A DNA stretch of 47,361 bases from Lachnospiraceae bacterium (GCA_017513005.1 JAFWDM010000130.1:1-47361), one strand, 5' to 3'; counted from the first letter of the stretch, positions 1 to 7,897 are shown. Notes: a model not told the origin generated them from the letters alone. Numbers and translations: made by a program.

Positions 1-122
1 TACTGAATCGGGTCGTTCGAATTCCGGGATCCTCCTCCTTCGCGTCTCCGCTCCGGTTTCGGTCCCCTAAACTCGTGACAATTCATGTTCTTCTGAATTT
101 CCTCATTCACCATGTCGTTCAT
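1..122 (-). CDS. Possible N-terminus of a gene running off the left edge
   Basis: On the minus strand an ATG at 122 opens a frame of about 40 codons with no stop before the window ends. The peptide starts MNDMVNEEIQKNMNCHEF and then becomes Arg/Gly/Pro-rich. No family is recognised and no clear Shine-Dalgarno sequence precedes the ATG, so this may be chance. Support is limited to the open frame and to two promoter-like modules upstream (339-367 and 489-517) that point toward it. Those promoters could equally serve something beyond the window, such as an rRNA operon. Confidence 0.3.
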   Translation of the reverse strand, partial: MNDMVNEEIQKNMNCHEFRGPKPERRREGGGSRNSNDPIQ

Positions 123-338
123 GGTACGGTCTCTTAAGATTACAGACCGCTGCTTTCCCGCGCCGGATGATCAGATCAGTCGGCTCCCGGAAAGCTTCTA
201 AATATAAGGAATATATTCAGGGTTGCATTTCTGTCTTGTTCTCATATATGGTTGGAAATGTGTTCCGAAGCCTGCAGGGCAGGTCTTCGTTTTTGTTTGT
301 GCCGCTCTGTGATTTTGTCCTGCGCGACAACATTCGAT

Positions 339-367
339 ATGTTATCACCGGACGGCGGCTTTGTCAA
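339..367 (-). promoter_or_regulatory. Sigma-A-type promoter P2 (TTGACA-N17-TAACAT)
   Basis: A perfect -35 TTGACA (362-367, minus strand) is followed by 17 bases and TAACAT (339-344). It lies 150 bases downstream of P1 in the same direction. Tandem strong promoters of this kind are typical of rRNA or other highly expressed operons, but nothing inside the window confirms the target. Confidence 0.55.
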
Positions 368-488
368 CAACTTTTTTATTTTCTTTTCGGATCTTCTTTC
401 AAAGGCTCGCAGTTCAGTGCAGCTCTCCGAAACGGATCCGGCAGAAAATATTCTGTTGTTGTGCCGCTCTTTTCAAGCGGCGAAGAGT

Positions 489-517
489 ATAATACCACCT
501 CCCCGGTGTCCTTGCAA
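489..517 (-). promoter_or_regulatory. Sigma-A-type promoter P1 (TTGCAA-N17-TATTAT)
   Basis: On the minus strand a -35-like TTGCAA (512-517) is followed by exactly 17 bases and TATTAT (489-494). An AGAGCGGCACAA motif lies just downstream and recurs after P2, suggesting a duplicated promoter-leader unit. Confidence 0.5.
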
Positions 518-576
518 GCACTTTTTTGCAATTTTAATTTGCCGGTTTTGCGTTCTTTCAAATAATACGGATACTT

Positions 577-1463
577 TTATTCCTTTTTCCGCCTGGTGAT
601 TCTGCCGAGTAATTCCCTTGAAACAGAATCCACCCCGCTTTTTAACAGATTTCCTACCGTGTTCCTGAGAACCTCTTTTTCCGTCGTATCCATCTCACGA
701 TAGGTTCGCAGCAGTTCCGGAATACCGAGAAACTGGTCTGCTCTGATTTCTGACACATTTTCATAACCGCTGTCCTCGATCAGAGAAAACAGCAGGTCTA
801 CGACCTCCCTGCGTTCCTCCAGTGACATCTCCCGGATCCAGGATTCTACTGCTCTCACCAGGACAAGGCTGCCTTCGGAGATCCCTTCTGCCTCTACGAA
901 ACGATTTCGCATCACTTTCCAGGTGAGCGGATCATGCTGCCAGATCCCCTTCGCGCTGCTTTCCACGACTTTATGATAATACCCGCAGTCGAGCAGCAGT
1001 CCGAATAAGGCTTCCTCGGGCACAATGCTGTGCACACGCGGGAGGATCTCCCTGTACTCCCGGGTCGCCGTCACTTCCTCCAGGAGCCCCGGGCCGTCAA
1101 ATGTATATATATCTGATATTCTGCTTCTTACATTTTCGTCGCTGAATGCAGACGCATATACGGAGAAATTTCCTCCTTTGGAGTGTCCCCCGACACGGAT
1201 CCGCTGCAGATCACTTTTCCCAAACACCTCCGACAGATACTGTGCTGCGCTGGTCTGGCCGGAGGTCTCTTTACGGAAACTGAAGCTGAAGTCCTCCTTC
1301 CATCCGATGACCGTGTCGTCCGTCCCCCGAAATGCCGCATAAGCGGATCCGTCCTCCAGATAAAACACGAGTGCGGCCATCTGCTCATTCTTCTGAGCGG
1401 AGATCCGGTTGGTATACCCTGCCAGATACATTCCTCCAAAACGGACGCCGCTGCATAGTTTTG
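577..1463 (-). pseudogene. Mbeg1-like (DUF2974) protein, C-terminal part cut off by IS
   Basis: This is the C-terminal three quarters of an Mbeg1-like/DUF2974 alpha/beta-hydrolase-fold protein. The first ATG is at 1431, but homologous frame extends upstream to about 1463 (encoding KLCSGVRFGG before MYLAGY), where the end of an IS200/IS605 element brings an in-frame TGA. Visible family features are the AAFRGTDDTVIGWKEDF block and the nucleophile elbow GGHSKGG. The missing N-terminus is at about 3822-4080, across the element. Joining the parts within the A-tract restores ...LLLKKLCSGVRFGGMYL... and a protein of about 380 residues, the usual family length. This fragment has no convincing start of its own, so it is probably not expressed as a functional protein. 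The biological role of the family is unknown. Confidence 0.85.
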
Positions 1464-1570
1464 TGAAGCCTCACACGACTGAAGTCGCGTGCTTCCTACT
1501 CCCCGCCTTGCGGCGGGTCCCCCTTTAAGGGGTTCGGACTGCCTCTCCACCATACAGCCAGAGCTCAGCA
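1464..1570 (-). ncRNA. IS right end, candidate omega RNA (reRNA) scaffold
   Basis: Immediately after the tnpB stop on the minus strand there are three compact hairpins: ACCCCTTAAAGGGG (about 1520-1533), CCCGCCGCAAGGCGGG (about 1502-1517) and the subterminal hairpin at 1472-1491. TnpB proteins are known to use an RNA made from the tnpB 3' region and right end, with the guide read from flanking DNA. If that holds here the guide is encoded just below 1464, inside the interrupted host gene. The RNA itself is inferred; only the structure and position are seen. Confidence 0.5.
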
Positions 1571-2923
1571 TCACGCTGCCGCAGCAGCGAGCGCCGCACC
1601 AAGGCTAATCAGCGTGGATAAGGTGCAGGTGCTTCTCTTGCTGACTGAAGGGACTTTTGCCTCCAGCCGCTGCTTCGCCGTTACCGGCAAAGGCTTTATG
1701 AGCTCCCGGATAAAATACCGGGCGCCGATGTTGTAACTCGCGTTCAGGTCACAGTTGTAGATCTTCCCTGTGCTGAACTCGCAGATACTGTAGTTGTCCG
1801 CCGTCCTCTCCGACTCCCTGCCCCGCTTTACGCGCCCGCTTCCGTCGAAGGCCAGCCGGCTCGTGTTCCATGCGCAGACCGTGGAGATCCGGATCCTCCC
1901 GCGGTGTGCCTTCTGCGCCACCATCTTCTGGACATACATGGCCTTCCAGTGGTGCAGGCGCTGTCTCCTGGAGCCCCGCTTTTTCCCGTGCAGATCCAGA
2001 TGCTCCATGACGATGACGTCCACATCATAGAGGACAGCCGTCTTTACGATAAAGTCCGCCGTTTTCACGGCGATGTCGTCACTGATGCCCTTTGCCCGCG
2101 CCCAGAGCCGGGGCATGCGCCGCGCGCCCTGCCTCTGCGCCTTTCTGATCCTGCCGATGGCCCTGCCCAGACGGTCGTTCTCTGCGGGGAGCTTTAAAAA
2201 ACCCCTCCCCGTGACCGTGCCGTCCGGTCCCATGACGCAGCAGGTACAGGCGCTGTTGATCCCCAGGTCCACCGCCAGGATCCGCCTGGCGGAAGCTTCC
2301 GTGTCGGGAAGTTCGACCGTTTCCTCAAAGGCGAAGTCCAGGTACCACAGTTTTCCGCGCTTCTGCAGGGTCGGGACACACTCCCTGCGGTTTTTACAGT
2401 GACGGAGGATGTAGTCCACATCCCCTTTGCGAAGGTCGATCTCCACCCAGTCCCATGTGTTCCTGATGAACACTTTGATGGAGGCCGTATAAGTGCCGGT
2501 GCGGACGAACATGTTGTCCCTGTACATGGCGGGGTACACATACCCGGCCGAAGGCTCTCCCGGGCGCCTGCCCCTGGTCCGGGGATCCGCCCCCTCCCAG
2601 TTTTTGAGGTTTGACTTCCAGGAGGAGACCTTTCCGACCGCTTCCGCGATGGCCGCCCGTCTGAGATAGGAAGGGAACTTATAAAACTCCTTCCCGAAAT
2701 CGTAAGGGACGGACGCTCTTTTGGAGGTCTTTACCGTAAAAGCTTCCACGGCATTCACCTTTCCCGTCTGCCCTTTGCATGAGGAAATACTGCCCCATTC
2801 CTTCATGCAGACATGGATAAAGAAGTCCACTGCCTTCCGGTAGATGCCCGCTGTTGCGGACAGGGTCTTCCGGATCTCAGGAGACCTGCTGATCCTGACA
2901 GAGTATAAGGACATCTGTTTCAC
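1571..2923 (-). CDS. tnpB: IS605-family TnpB, RNA-guided nuclease-like accessory protein
   Basis: TnpB proteins are RuvC-like, RNA-guided DNA nucleases encoded by IS200/IS605 elements; they help the element persist after excision. The GTG at 2923 is preferred as start because AAAGGAGG lies 8 bases upstream; this gives 450 residues. The RuvC triad is present: D219 in ILAVDLGIN, E307 in VIVMEHLDL and D392 in NCDLNASYNIGARYF. The usual four-cysteine zinc ribbon between RuvC-II and RuvC-III is absent: only isolated C350, C381 and C391 occur, with a CAWNTSRLAFDGSG segment in place of the first CxxC. An Arg-rich bridging helix lies around residues 255-280. The C-terminal tail ends in an Ala-rich run. 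The gene starts 85 bases after the tnpA stop. Confidence 0.85.
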   Translation of the reverse strand: MKQMSLYSVRISRSPEIRKTLSATAGIYRKAVDFFIHVCMKEWGSISSCKGQTGKVNAVEAFTVKTSKRASVPYDFGKEFYKFPSYLRRAAIAEAVGKVSSWKSNLKNWEGADPRTRGRRPGEPSAGYVYPAMYRDNMFVRTGTYTASIKVFIRNTWDWVEIDLRKGDVDYILRHCKNRRECVPTLQKRGKLWYLDFAFEETVELPDTEASARRILAVDLGINSACTCCVMGPDGTVTGRGFLKLPAENDRLGRAIGRIRKAQRQGARRMPRLWARAKGISDDIAVKTADFIVKTAVLYDVDVIVMEHLDLHGKKRGSRRQRLHHWKAMYVQKMVAQKAHRGRIRISTVCAWNTSRLAFDGSGRVKRGRESERTADNYSICEFSTGKIYNCDLNASYNIGARYFIRELIKPLPVTAKQRLEAKVPSVSKRSTCTLSTLISLGAALAAAAA

Positions 2924-3008
2924 TGCGGACACCTCCTTTCCGCAGTTATGATTATCCGGAGGGATAAAACCGCCGGCTGTACCCGGCTGTCCTCCTCTGA
3001 CATCCGGC

Positions 3009-3596
3009 TCATGGCCGGCGGCGCAAAGAAGCAGGTCTCTCTCCTTCAGCGGACTGTGTGTTTCCGGGGGCTCCATCCCCTCCCCTTCCATGATCCGCCT
3101 CAAGGACCTCCCTGTGGTATCTCTGGAGCCTCTCCAGATCCCGCGGCGGCCGTCCCTTCCCGCCCCAGGCCTTCTCCTTCTGACTCTCGATGTACTTCTC
3201 CACCTGCTCCCTGCTCCTGTCGCTGACAGTCACCACACAGTAGGAGGGGTTCCACAGATGCCCGCCCCAGAGCTTTTTCTTCATCTCCGGATGCAGCAGG
3301 AACAGGCGCCTGGCAAGGCTGCCCTTCATGATCTTCACCATGTCGGAGATATAGAACTGCGGCTTTGCATCGATGAGTACATGGACATGGTCCGGCATGA
3401 CCTCCATCGCCAGGATCCGGAAGCTGTACTCCCCGGCAAGATCCGTAAGCAGTCTCTTACAGTCATCATCCACACCGGCGGTCAGCACCTTCCGCCTGTA
3501 CTTTGTGCACCAGACAATATGATACTGAAGCGAGTATACATACCCACGACCATATGATAATGTGTTTTTGGCAATATAATAAATATCTTTTTCCAT
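3009..3596 (-). CDS. tnpA: IS200/IS605 Y1 (HUH) transposase
   Basis: Single-strand transposase that cuts and rejoins the element ends through a phosphotyrosine. Translation from the ATG at 3596 gives 195 residues and begins just before the conserved block VYSLQYHIVWCTKYRRKVL; upstream codons look like untranslated leader. The HUH pair is H70 and H72 in PDHVHVLI, and the catalytic tyrosine is Y135 in EKYIESQ. The core of about 145 residues matches the family; a 50-residue Arg/Gly-rich C-terminal extension is longer than usual. No good ribosome binding site precedes the ATG, consistent with the low expression typical of these genes. It lies upstream of tnpB in the same direction. Confidence 0.9.
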   Translation of the reverse strand: MEKDIYYIAKNTLSYGRGYVYSLQYHIVWCTKYRRKVLTAGVDDDCKRLLTDLAGEYSFRILAMEVMPDHVHVLIDAKPQFYISDMVKIMKGSLARRLFLLHPEMKKKLWGGHLWNPSYCVVTVSDRSREQVEKYIESQKEKAWGGKGRPPRDLERLQRYHREVLEADHGRGGDGAPGNTQSAEGERPASLRRRP

Positions 3597-3780
3597 AAAT
3601 AAAGTATAGCATATGGAAATATAAAAAACAACATAAACCGAATATTTGTTCTGTAATTGGCAGGATATCACTGCATCGCATATCAGATACATATGTTGAA
3701 ATAATAACAAAATGAATAATAAAAAAGACAGCCGGTTACGGCAAAAAAATATTCTCCCTGTACGGGGAAACAAAAGCCGG

Positions 3781-4080
3781 CTAACTCACGACTGAAGTCA
3801 CGAGAATGCGCCGGCTATTTTTCAAAAGAAGCGGTGCCCGCCTGAAAAGGACCTCACTCCTCTCGATCTCCTCCGGTGTGTGGCGTTTCCAGAATTCCTG
3901 TGCCACTGTATCGATCGATACATAGGGATGTGCGCCGTCGCCGTTCTCAGGTCCGGGAACGACCCCCGCGAAATCGACATAGGCCAGTTCCGCCAGGATC
4001 AGGGCATCTACGTAATTAAACGGATCTGTCGAAAACGGGATATCCCCCCTCCAGTCCAGGTAGTCCAACAGGTGTGCCAT
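3781..4080 (-). pseudogene. Mbeg1-like (DUF2974) protein, N-terminal fragment
   Basis: N-terminal 87 residues of the interrupted Mbeg1-like gene (MAHLLDYLDWRGDIPF, then DALILAELAYVDFAGVVPG, both typical of DUF2974). Host sequence ends near 3822 in LLLK. The following codons NSRRILVTSVVS and the stop come from the IS left end. The matching remainder is at 577-1463. The ATG at 4080 is the natural start of the intact gene. A terminator at 4162-4206 isolates it from the upstream rubrerythrin gene. Precise excision of the element, which this IS family carries out, would restore the gene. Confidence 0.85.
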
Positions 4081-4161
4081 GCCGTACTCTCCTCACAATG
4101 GTCTGTGTAATATTATCCGGTGGTGCTTTATAGTTACCATAAAACCGGAATCGTAAAAAAG

Positions 4162-4206
4162 AAAAAGAACCGGACGACAAGACCAGTCTCTCTTCCGGTT
4201 CTTTTT
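4162..4206. terminator. Bidirectional-looking terminator between rbr and the Mbeg1-like gene
   Basis: AAAAAGAACCGG (4162-4173) pairs perfectly with CCGGTTCTTTTT (4195-4206). This is a 12-bp stem with A/T tails on both sides and a 21-base loop. It ends the leftward rubrerythrin transcript. Confidence 0.8.
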
Positions 4207-4362
4207 ATTCTAAATTCCTTAAAGCAGTTATACTCAGTACCGCATTTGTTTGCCGATGTGTATGTCCGGATCATTAGCGATGGCGTACAATTATATTTCA
4301 ACAACGGCAGGCAATAGCGTTAACGAGTATAAATGCAGTCTTCCGCCTGCCCGTCCGACGAT

Positions 4363-4935
4363 TTACTTAAAATACCTGTCCAGAAGGCCTTTAAAGCCCT
4401 GACCGTGCCTTGCTTCATCGCGGGCCATCTCGTGGATGCTGTCATGGAGTGCGTCGAGCCCCATCTCCTTGCACTTCTTCGCAAAGGCGGTCTTGCCTGC
4501 GCAGGCACCGTTCTCGGCAGCGACGCGCGCTTCGAGATTTGCCTTGGTGGATGCACTCACCACTTCTCCGAGCATTTCCGCATAGCGGGACGCATGATCG
4601 GCCTCCTCAAATGCAGCCTGACGATAGAATGCGCCGACCTCGGGATAACCCTCGCGGATCGCAGCCCTGGACATGGCCAGATACATACCGACCTCGGAAC
4701 ATTCGCCTGCGAACTCCGCGCGCAGAAAATCCTTCATCTCATCGTCGAGATCAGATGCGATACCGATCTTGTGCTCGGAAGCCCAGGTAAGCTCTGCAGA
4801 CTCATCTACTGGCTCGAATTTGGATTTCGGCTGCTTGCAGATCGGGCACTTCCAGTCATCGGGAAGATCCGCAAATTTTACGCCTTCTTTTTCCTCATCA
4901 TAAATATGGCCGCACACGCCGCATTTGTACTTCAT
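4363..4935 (-). CDS. rbr: Reverse rubrerythrin (rubredoxin domain first)
   Basis: Non-heme diiron peroxidase of anaerobes that reduces hydrogen peroxide with electrons passed through its rubredoxin site. The domain order is reversed relative to classical rubrerythrin. A rubredoxin domain with C5xxC8 and C30xxC33 occupies residues 1-40. A four-helix ferritin-like domain follows at residues 60-190, with carboxylate and histidine ligands in [18 protein letters not shown] and [11 protein letters not shown]. The 190-residue length fits reverse rubrerythrins. The start is supported by GGAAAGGAG just upstream. The gene appears monocistronic: a terminator lies at 4162-4206 and more than 400 bases separate it from the next upstream gene. 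Confidence 0.93.
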   Translation of the reverse strand: MKYKCGVCGHIYDEEKEGVKFADLPDDWKCPICKQPKSKFEPVDESAELTWASEHKIGIASDLDDEMKDFLRAEFAGECSEVGMYLAMSRAAIREGYPEVGAFYRQAAFEEADHASRYAEMLGEVVSASTKANLEARVAAENGACAGKTAFAKKCKEMGLDALHDSIHEMARDEARHGQGFKGLLDRYFK

Positions 4936-5342
4936 TCATATCTCCTTTCCTTAGTCAAACTGTCCTGGATCGGACACAAACATAAAAAGCAGATGCACGA
5001 TCAGACAAAAAACTGTTGATTTTGAAGCGTCTATAAGAACAAAGTGTCTGTACGCATCTCTGCTCTTCTACCATGGCCTCTTCCTTTTTGGCCTCCTCTA
5101 TTATGCCTGAAATTCTTTCCATTAGTCAACGCAAACACAAATGCACTTACATGCACGATCCTCCACGCGTTACAGAACAGTAGTCTCCTTACATAACTAT
5201 AACAGGAGTTCATGTCCCGGCGAGGGCATGAACTCCTCCCCTGCCTGCACTGGTTCTGTCTATAGAGGTCTGTCCTGCAAAACTGTGCAGAAGTCCATAC
5301 AGAACTGTCTTATAAAAATGCGCGGAAGCCGGTTTCGTTCTG
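4936..5342. other. Intergenic region between rubrerythrin and M18 peptidase
   Basis: About 400 bases with no convincing gene on either strand. It contains the rubrerythrin ribosome binding site, a perfect 11-bp stem-loop at 5204-5237 and a T/C-rich stretch around 5080-5120. No confident promoter was found; a TTGTCT on the minus strand (5003-5008) lacks a good -10 partner. Confidence 0.5.
5204..5237 (-). terminator. Stem-loop after the M18 peptidase gene
   Basis: AGGAGTTCATG (5204-5214) pairs perfectly with CATGAACTCCT (5227-5237) around a 12-base loop. There is no strong T-run after it on the minus strand, so it may be a weak terminator or an RNA-stabilising hairpin. Confidence 0.45.
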
Positions 5343-6824
5343 TTATGAAAAGTACAGCCGGTATGTCCCGTCCCCTCTTCCTTCCACAGAGCCGGAGAAA
5401 AGGATACGGGCGGCCTCGGCCAGGTAGGCCGTATCCTTCGCTCCCGCAGTCTCAAAGGGGGAGTGCATCGCAAGCTGGGCCAGGCCCACATCCACAGTGG
5501 GAACGGCCACATGGGCCTGGGAAATATTCCCCAGGGTAGAGCCGCCGATCATATCCGATCGGTTGGCGAAGGTCTGGAAGGGTACATCCGCCCTCCTGCA
5601 GATCTGCCGGAAGATCGCTCCGGAGACTGCATCCGTGGTATATTTCTGATTTGCGCTGTACTTGATGACGATTCCCTTGTTCATACAGGGCCGGTTGGTG
5701 GGATCGGCCTTCTCCGGGTGGTTGGGATGCACACTGTGGGCATTGTCTGCGGAGACCATAAAGCTGGATGTCAGTGCCCGCAGGTAGTCCTCCTCCGTGT
5801 TCCCCAACGCCGCGCTGATCCTGTGCAGGACATCCCGCAGGAAGGTACTGCCTGCCCCCTGCCGGGTGCCGCTCCCCACCTCCTCATTGTCATACACACA
5901 GTGCACAGCGACGCTCCGGGATGGCCGGGCGTTCAGGATCCCCTGGAGGGATGCAAAGGCACACTGCAGATCGTCCAGCCGCCCGCTTGCAATAAATTCC
6001 CTGTCCTGCCCGATATAGGCCGCAGGCATCCTGTTATACAGATACAGGTCTGCGTCCAGGATCCTGTCCGGACAGACACCTGCCTCCTTTGCGATCAGGG
6101 AGAGGAATAATCCGGAAGTATCCCGGTCCCCGCCGGGTTCCGGTGCCTGGGCAAAGAGCGGCAGCAGATCCGTCTGCGCATTGTATGGAAAGCCGTCATT
6201 CGCCCCGCGGTTCATATGGATCGCGAGGTTCGGGATGATCAGAAGGTCCCTGTCGACATTGACGAGTCTGGTCTCGATCCCTGCAGACAGGCTTCCGGGT
6301 CCGGGAGTGGTTCCCGATCCTGCTGCAGTTCCGGATCCTGTACAGTTTTCCGATCCAGCCGCAGTTCCGGATCCTGCAGAGTTTCCCGATCCTGCTGCAG
6401 TTCCGGGTCCTGCAGGGTCCTCCGTCTCCAGGACGATGCGCCCGGCCACGGAGAGCGGGCGGTCCAGCCAGGGCGCGCACAGCATTCCTCCGTACTTTTC
6501 CACATTGAGCCGCACATACCTGTTCTCCACCGTGATCTCCGCATTTGCCTTGATCTTAAAAACGGGAGAATCGCAGTGACTCGCCATGATCTGAAAGCCG
6601 ATGGCTTTTTCCCGGGGGAGCCGGAAGGCGATCAGGGCGGAGTCATTGCGGGACACGTAGTAGGAAGCGCCCGGCTCCAGGGTCCACCAGTCTCCCTCAC
6701 AGAGCTCCGCAAATCCTGCTCTGTCCAAGACCTCTTTCATATTTCTCACCGCATAAAAGGGCACCGGGCTCCGGTTCAGAAAATCAAAGAGAGCCTGGTT
6801 CGTCTTTTCAAAATCCAGCATCAT
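5343..6824 (-). CDS. M18-family aminopeptidase with a repeat-expanded loop
   Basis: Cytosolic dizinc aminopeptidase of the aspartyl aminopeptidase family (often annotated apeB), 493 residues. Metal and catalytic residues are visible: H83 (ASHCDSP), D285 (SGRLDD), E315/E316 (DNEEVGSG), D361 (SADNAHSVHPNH) and H439 (QAHVAVPTVDVG). Usual family length is about 430 residues; the excess is a Gly/Ala/Ser insert at residues 137-181 made of six-residue units such as GTAAGS, GNSAGS and ENCTGS. It lies in the dimerisation/insert domain away from the metal site, so activity is probably kept. AAAGGAGG precedes the first ATG. The esterase gene at 6850 ends 25 bases upstream, so the two are probably cotranscribed. 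Confidence 0.9.
   Translation of the reverse strand: MMLDFEKTNQALFDFLNRSPVPFYAVRNMKEVLDRAGFAELCEGDWWTLEPGASYYVSRNDSALIAFRLPREKAIGFQIMASHCDSPVFKIKANAEITVENRYVRLNVEKYGGMLCAPWLDRPLSVAGRIVLETEDPAGPGTAAGSGNSAGSGTAAGSENCTGSGTAAGSGTTPGPGSLSAGIETRLVNVDRDLLIIPNLAIHMNRGANDGFPYNAQTDLLPLFAQAPEPGGDRDTSGLFLSLIAKEAGVCPDRILDADLYLYNRMPAAYIGQDREFIASGRLDDLQCAFASLQGILNARPSRSVAVHCVYDNEEVGSGTRQGAGSTFLRDVLHRISAALGNTEEDYLRALTSSFMVSADNAHSVHPNHPEKADPTNRPCMNKGIVIKYSANQKYTTDAVSGAIFRQICRRADVPFQTFANRSDMIGGSTLGNISQAHVAVPTVDVGLAQLAMHSPFETAGAKDTAYLAEAARILFSGSVEGRGDGTYRLYFS
6284..6416. repeat. 18-bp tandem repeats inside the M18 peptidase gene
   Basis: About seven degenerate 18-bp units, with alternate units more alike (36-bp higher-order period). 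They repeat GGATCCTGCAG-type cores and encode the hexapeptides GTAAGS/GNSAGS. The reading frame is preserved across all units. Confidence 0.8.
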
Positions 6825-6849
6825 CGATCCGCCTCCTTTGCGTCCGCTT

Positions 6850-7623
6850 TCACTTTTGATTCTTCATCTCCTCCAGAAACGCGCGGACAGCCTCCGTGAC
6901 CGCCTCCAGATGATAGTCATAGCAGTGGGTATCCCCGGGCACGATCACCAGCCTGGCATCGGGATAGAGAGCCGCCGCCTTCTCGGAATAGTGCACGGGG
7001 ACCGACAGGTCCGCGCTCCCGTGGACAAGCAGGACAGGCTTTTTGAAGCGCAGGATCGAGGGCTCGACTTCGATCACCTGCGCCGTTCGTATATAATTCT
7101 CCCCCAGGAAAAGGCCGTCTCCGGCATCCAGCTGTGCCGGAATCTCCACCGGGTCGAAAGGGATCCCCAAAATCTCTCCTTTGCGCGCGATCTCCGGGAT
7201 CATCCAGGCCGGCGACAGCGGCAGGATCGCTCGAAGTCTGTCCTGCTCCATCGCGCCGACCAGCATGGTGAGCAGACCGCCCTGCGAATGTCCGCACAGA
7301 TAGAGGTCCGAGACATAGGGCAGGTCCCGCGCATAGTCGATCACCGCCAGCGCGTTGCTGATCCACTTGAGCAGGGTGTGCTCCCGGAATGTACCTCCGC
7401 TCAGTCCGTGCCCGTACATCTCTGCCCGCAGTGCCACGAACCCTGCTTCATTTGCCGTGTGCGCGACAGCCACTATATGGTCCTCTTCCATATGGCCGGT
7501 AAAGCCGTGAAAAATGATCATAAGCGGGTATTTCTGTCCTTTTTCCGTAAAAGCTGCAGGATAATCCAGCTTCATGTGAATGCGGATCCCGTCATCGGCA
7601 ATAAAAAATTCTTTCTGGTCCAT
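6850..7623 (-). CDS. Alpha/beta hydrolase, cinnamoyl/feruloyl esterase-like
   Basis: Serine hydrolase of 257 residues without a signal peptide, so cytosolic. The catalytic triad can be placed: S113 in CGHSQGG, D205 in HGSADLSVP and H233 in GDTHCYD. HGFTGHMEEDH forms the oxyanion-hole region. The overall pattern resembles rumen and gut esterases that release hydroxycinnamic acids (Est1E/LJ0536 type), but the substrate is inferred from similarity only. AAGGAAG precedes the ATG, and immediately upstream are five 14-bp tandem repeats that could affect its expression. It is followed by the M18 peptidase gene 25 bases downstream. Confidence 0.85.
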   Translation of the reverse strand: MDQKEFFIADDGIRIHMKLDYPAAFTEKGQKYPLMIIFHGFTGHMEEDHIVAVAHTANEAGFVALRAEMYGHGLSGGTFREHTLLKWISNALAVIDYARDLPYVSDLYLCGHSQGGLLTMLVGAMEQDRLRAILPLSPAWMIPEIARKGEILGIPFDPVEIPAQLDAGDGLFLGENYIRTAQVIEVEPSILRFKKPVLLVHGSADLSVPVHYSEKAAALYPDARLVIVPGDTHCYDYHLEAVTEAVRAFLEEMKNQK

Positions 7624-7632
7624 TGTTCTTCC

Positions 7633-7702
7633 TTCTTTGTTCTTACTTTTTTGTTCTTACTTCTTTGTTTTTACTTCTTCGTTCTTACTTCTTCGTTCTT
7701 TC
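7633..7702. repeat. Five tandem 14-bp repeats upstream of the esterase gene
   Basis: Exact period of 14 bases: units start at 7633, 7647, 7661, 7675 and 7689. The plus-strand unit is TTCTTTGTTCTTAC with one or two substitutions per copy. On the minus strand the block is purine-rich and ends about 10 bases before the esterase start codon. Confidence 0.9.
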
Positions 7703-7783
7703 TGATAACATCATTTTGTCAGGTGCACCCTGCTGTCTGTATCCGGGCGCAGACCGCCTCTTCTGCTGCGCATGTTTTTTACA

Positions 7784-7820
7784 CGAAAAACAGAGAGTAC
7801 GGCTTTAACCGTGCTCTCCG
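7784..7820 (-). terminator. Terminator after the 322-residue hypothetical gene
   Basis: On the minus strand AGAGCACGG and CCGTACTCT form an imperfect stem with a five-base loop, followed by CTGTTTTT. Its position suits the end of the gene stopping at 7898. Confidence 0.6.
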
Positions 7821-7897
7821 CCCTAGGTTCTGTTCCTCTCTTTTTTCCGGGCCTTTTCTTTTTTCCGGATCTTTTCTTCCCCGCGTCAGGGCACGGA

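Larger units (their letters stand above)
123..576. other. Non-coding region with leftward promoter modules
   Basis: About 450 bases without a convincing gene, richer in A+T than the flanks. It separates the 3' end of the interrupted Mbeg1-like gene (stop at 577) from whatever lies left of the window. It holds two promoter-like sequences, each followed within about 45 bases by the same short leader motif (AGAGCGGCACAA on the minus strand). No terminator with a clear T-run was found for the gene ending at 577. Confidence 0.5.
1464..3821 (-). mobile_element. IS200/IS605-family insertion sequence with tnpA and tnpB
   Basis: A roughly 2.36 kb element with a Y1 HUH transposase gene followed by a tnpB gene, both on the minus strand. 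The left end (high coordinate) and right end each carry a subterminal imperfect hairpin built on CACGACTGAAGTC, at 3787-3803 and 1472-1491. There are no terminal inverted repeats and no target duplication, as expected for this family. The ends are ambiguous by a few A/T bases because insertion fell in an A-run of the host gene. Both genes look intact, so the copy may be active. Confidence 0.88.
7624..7897. other. Intergenic region with repeats and a terminator
   Basis: Between the hypothetical gene ending at 7898 and the esterase start at 7623 there is a terminator (7784-7820) and a 14-bp tandem repeat block (7633-7702). A stretch at about 7838-7877 repeats TTTTTTCCGG-type units. No gene is seen. 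Confidence 0.6.

Noticed and set aside
123..576. Short overlapping open frames in the left-end region
   Set aside because: They overlap promoter-like sequences, are rich in Phe/Cys/Ser from T-rich DNA and lack start signals.
4120..4317. Short plus-strand open frame of 65 codons
   Set aside because: It runs through a strong terminator hairpin, has no ribosome binding site and shows no protein features.
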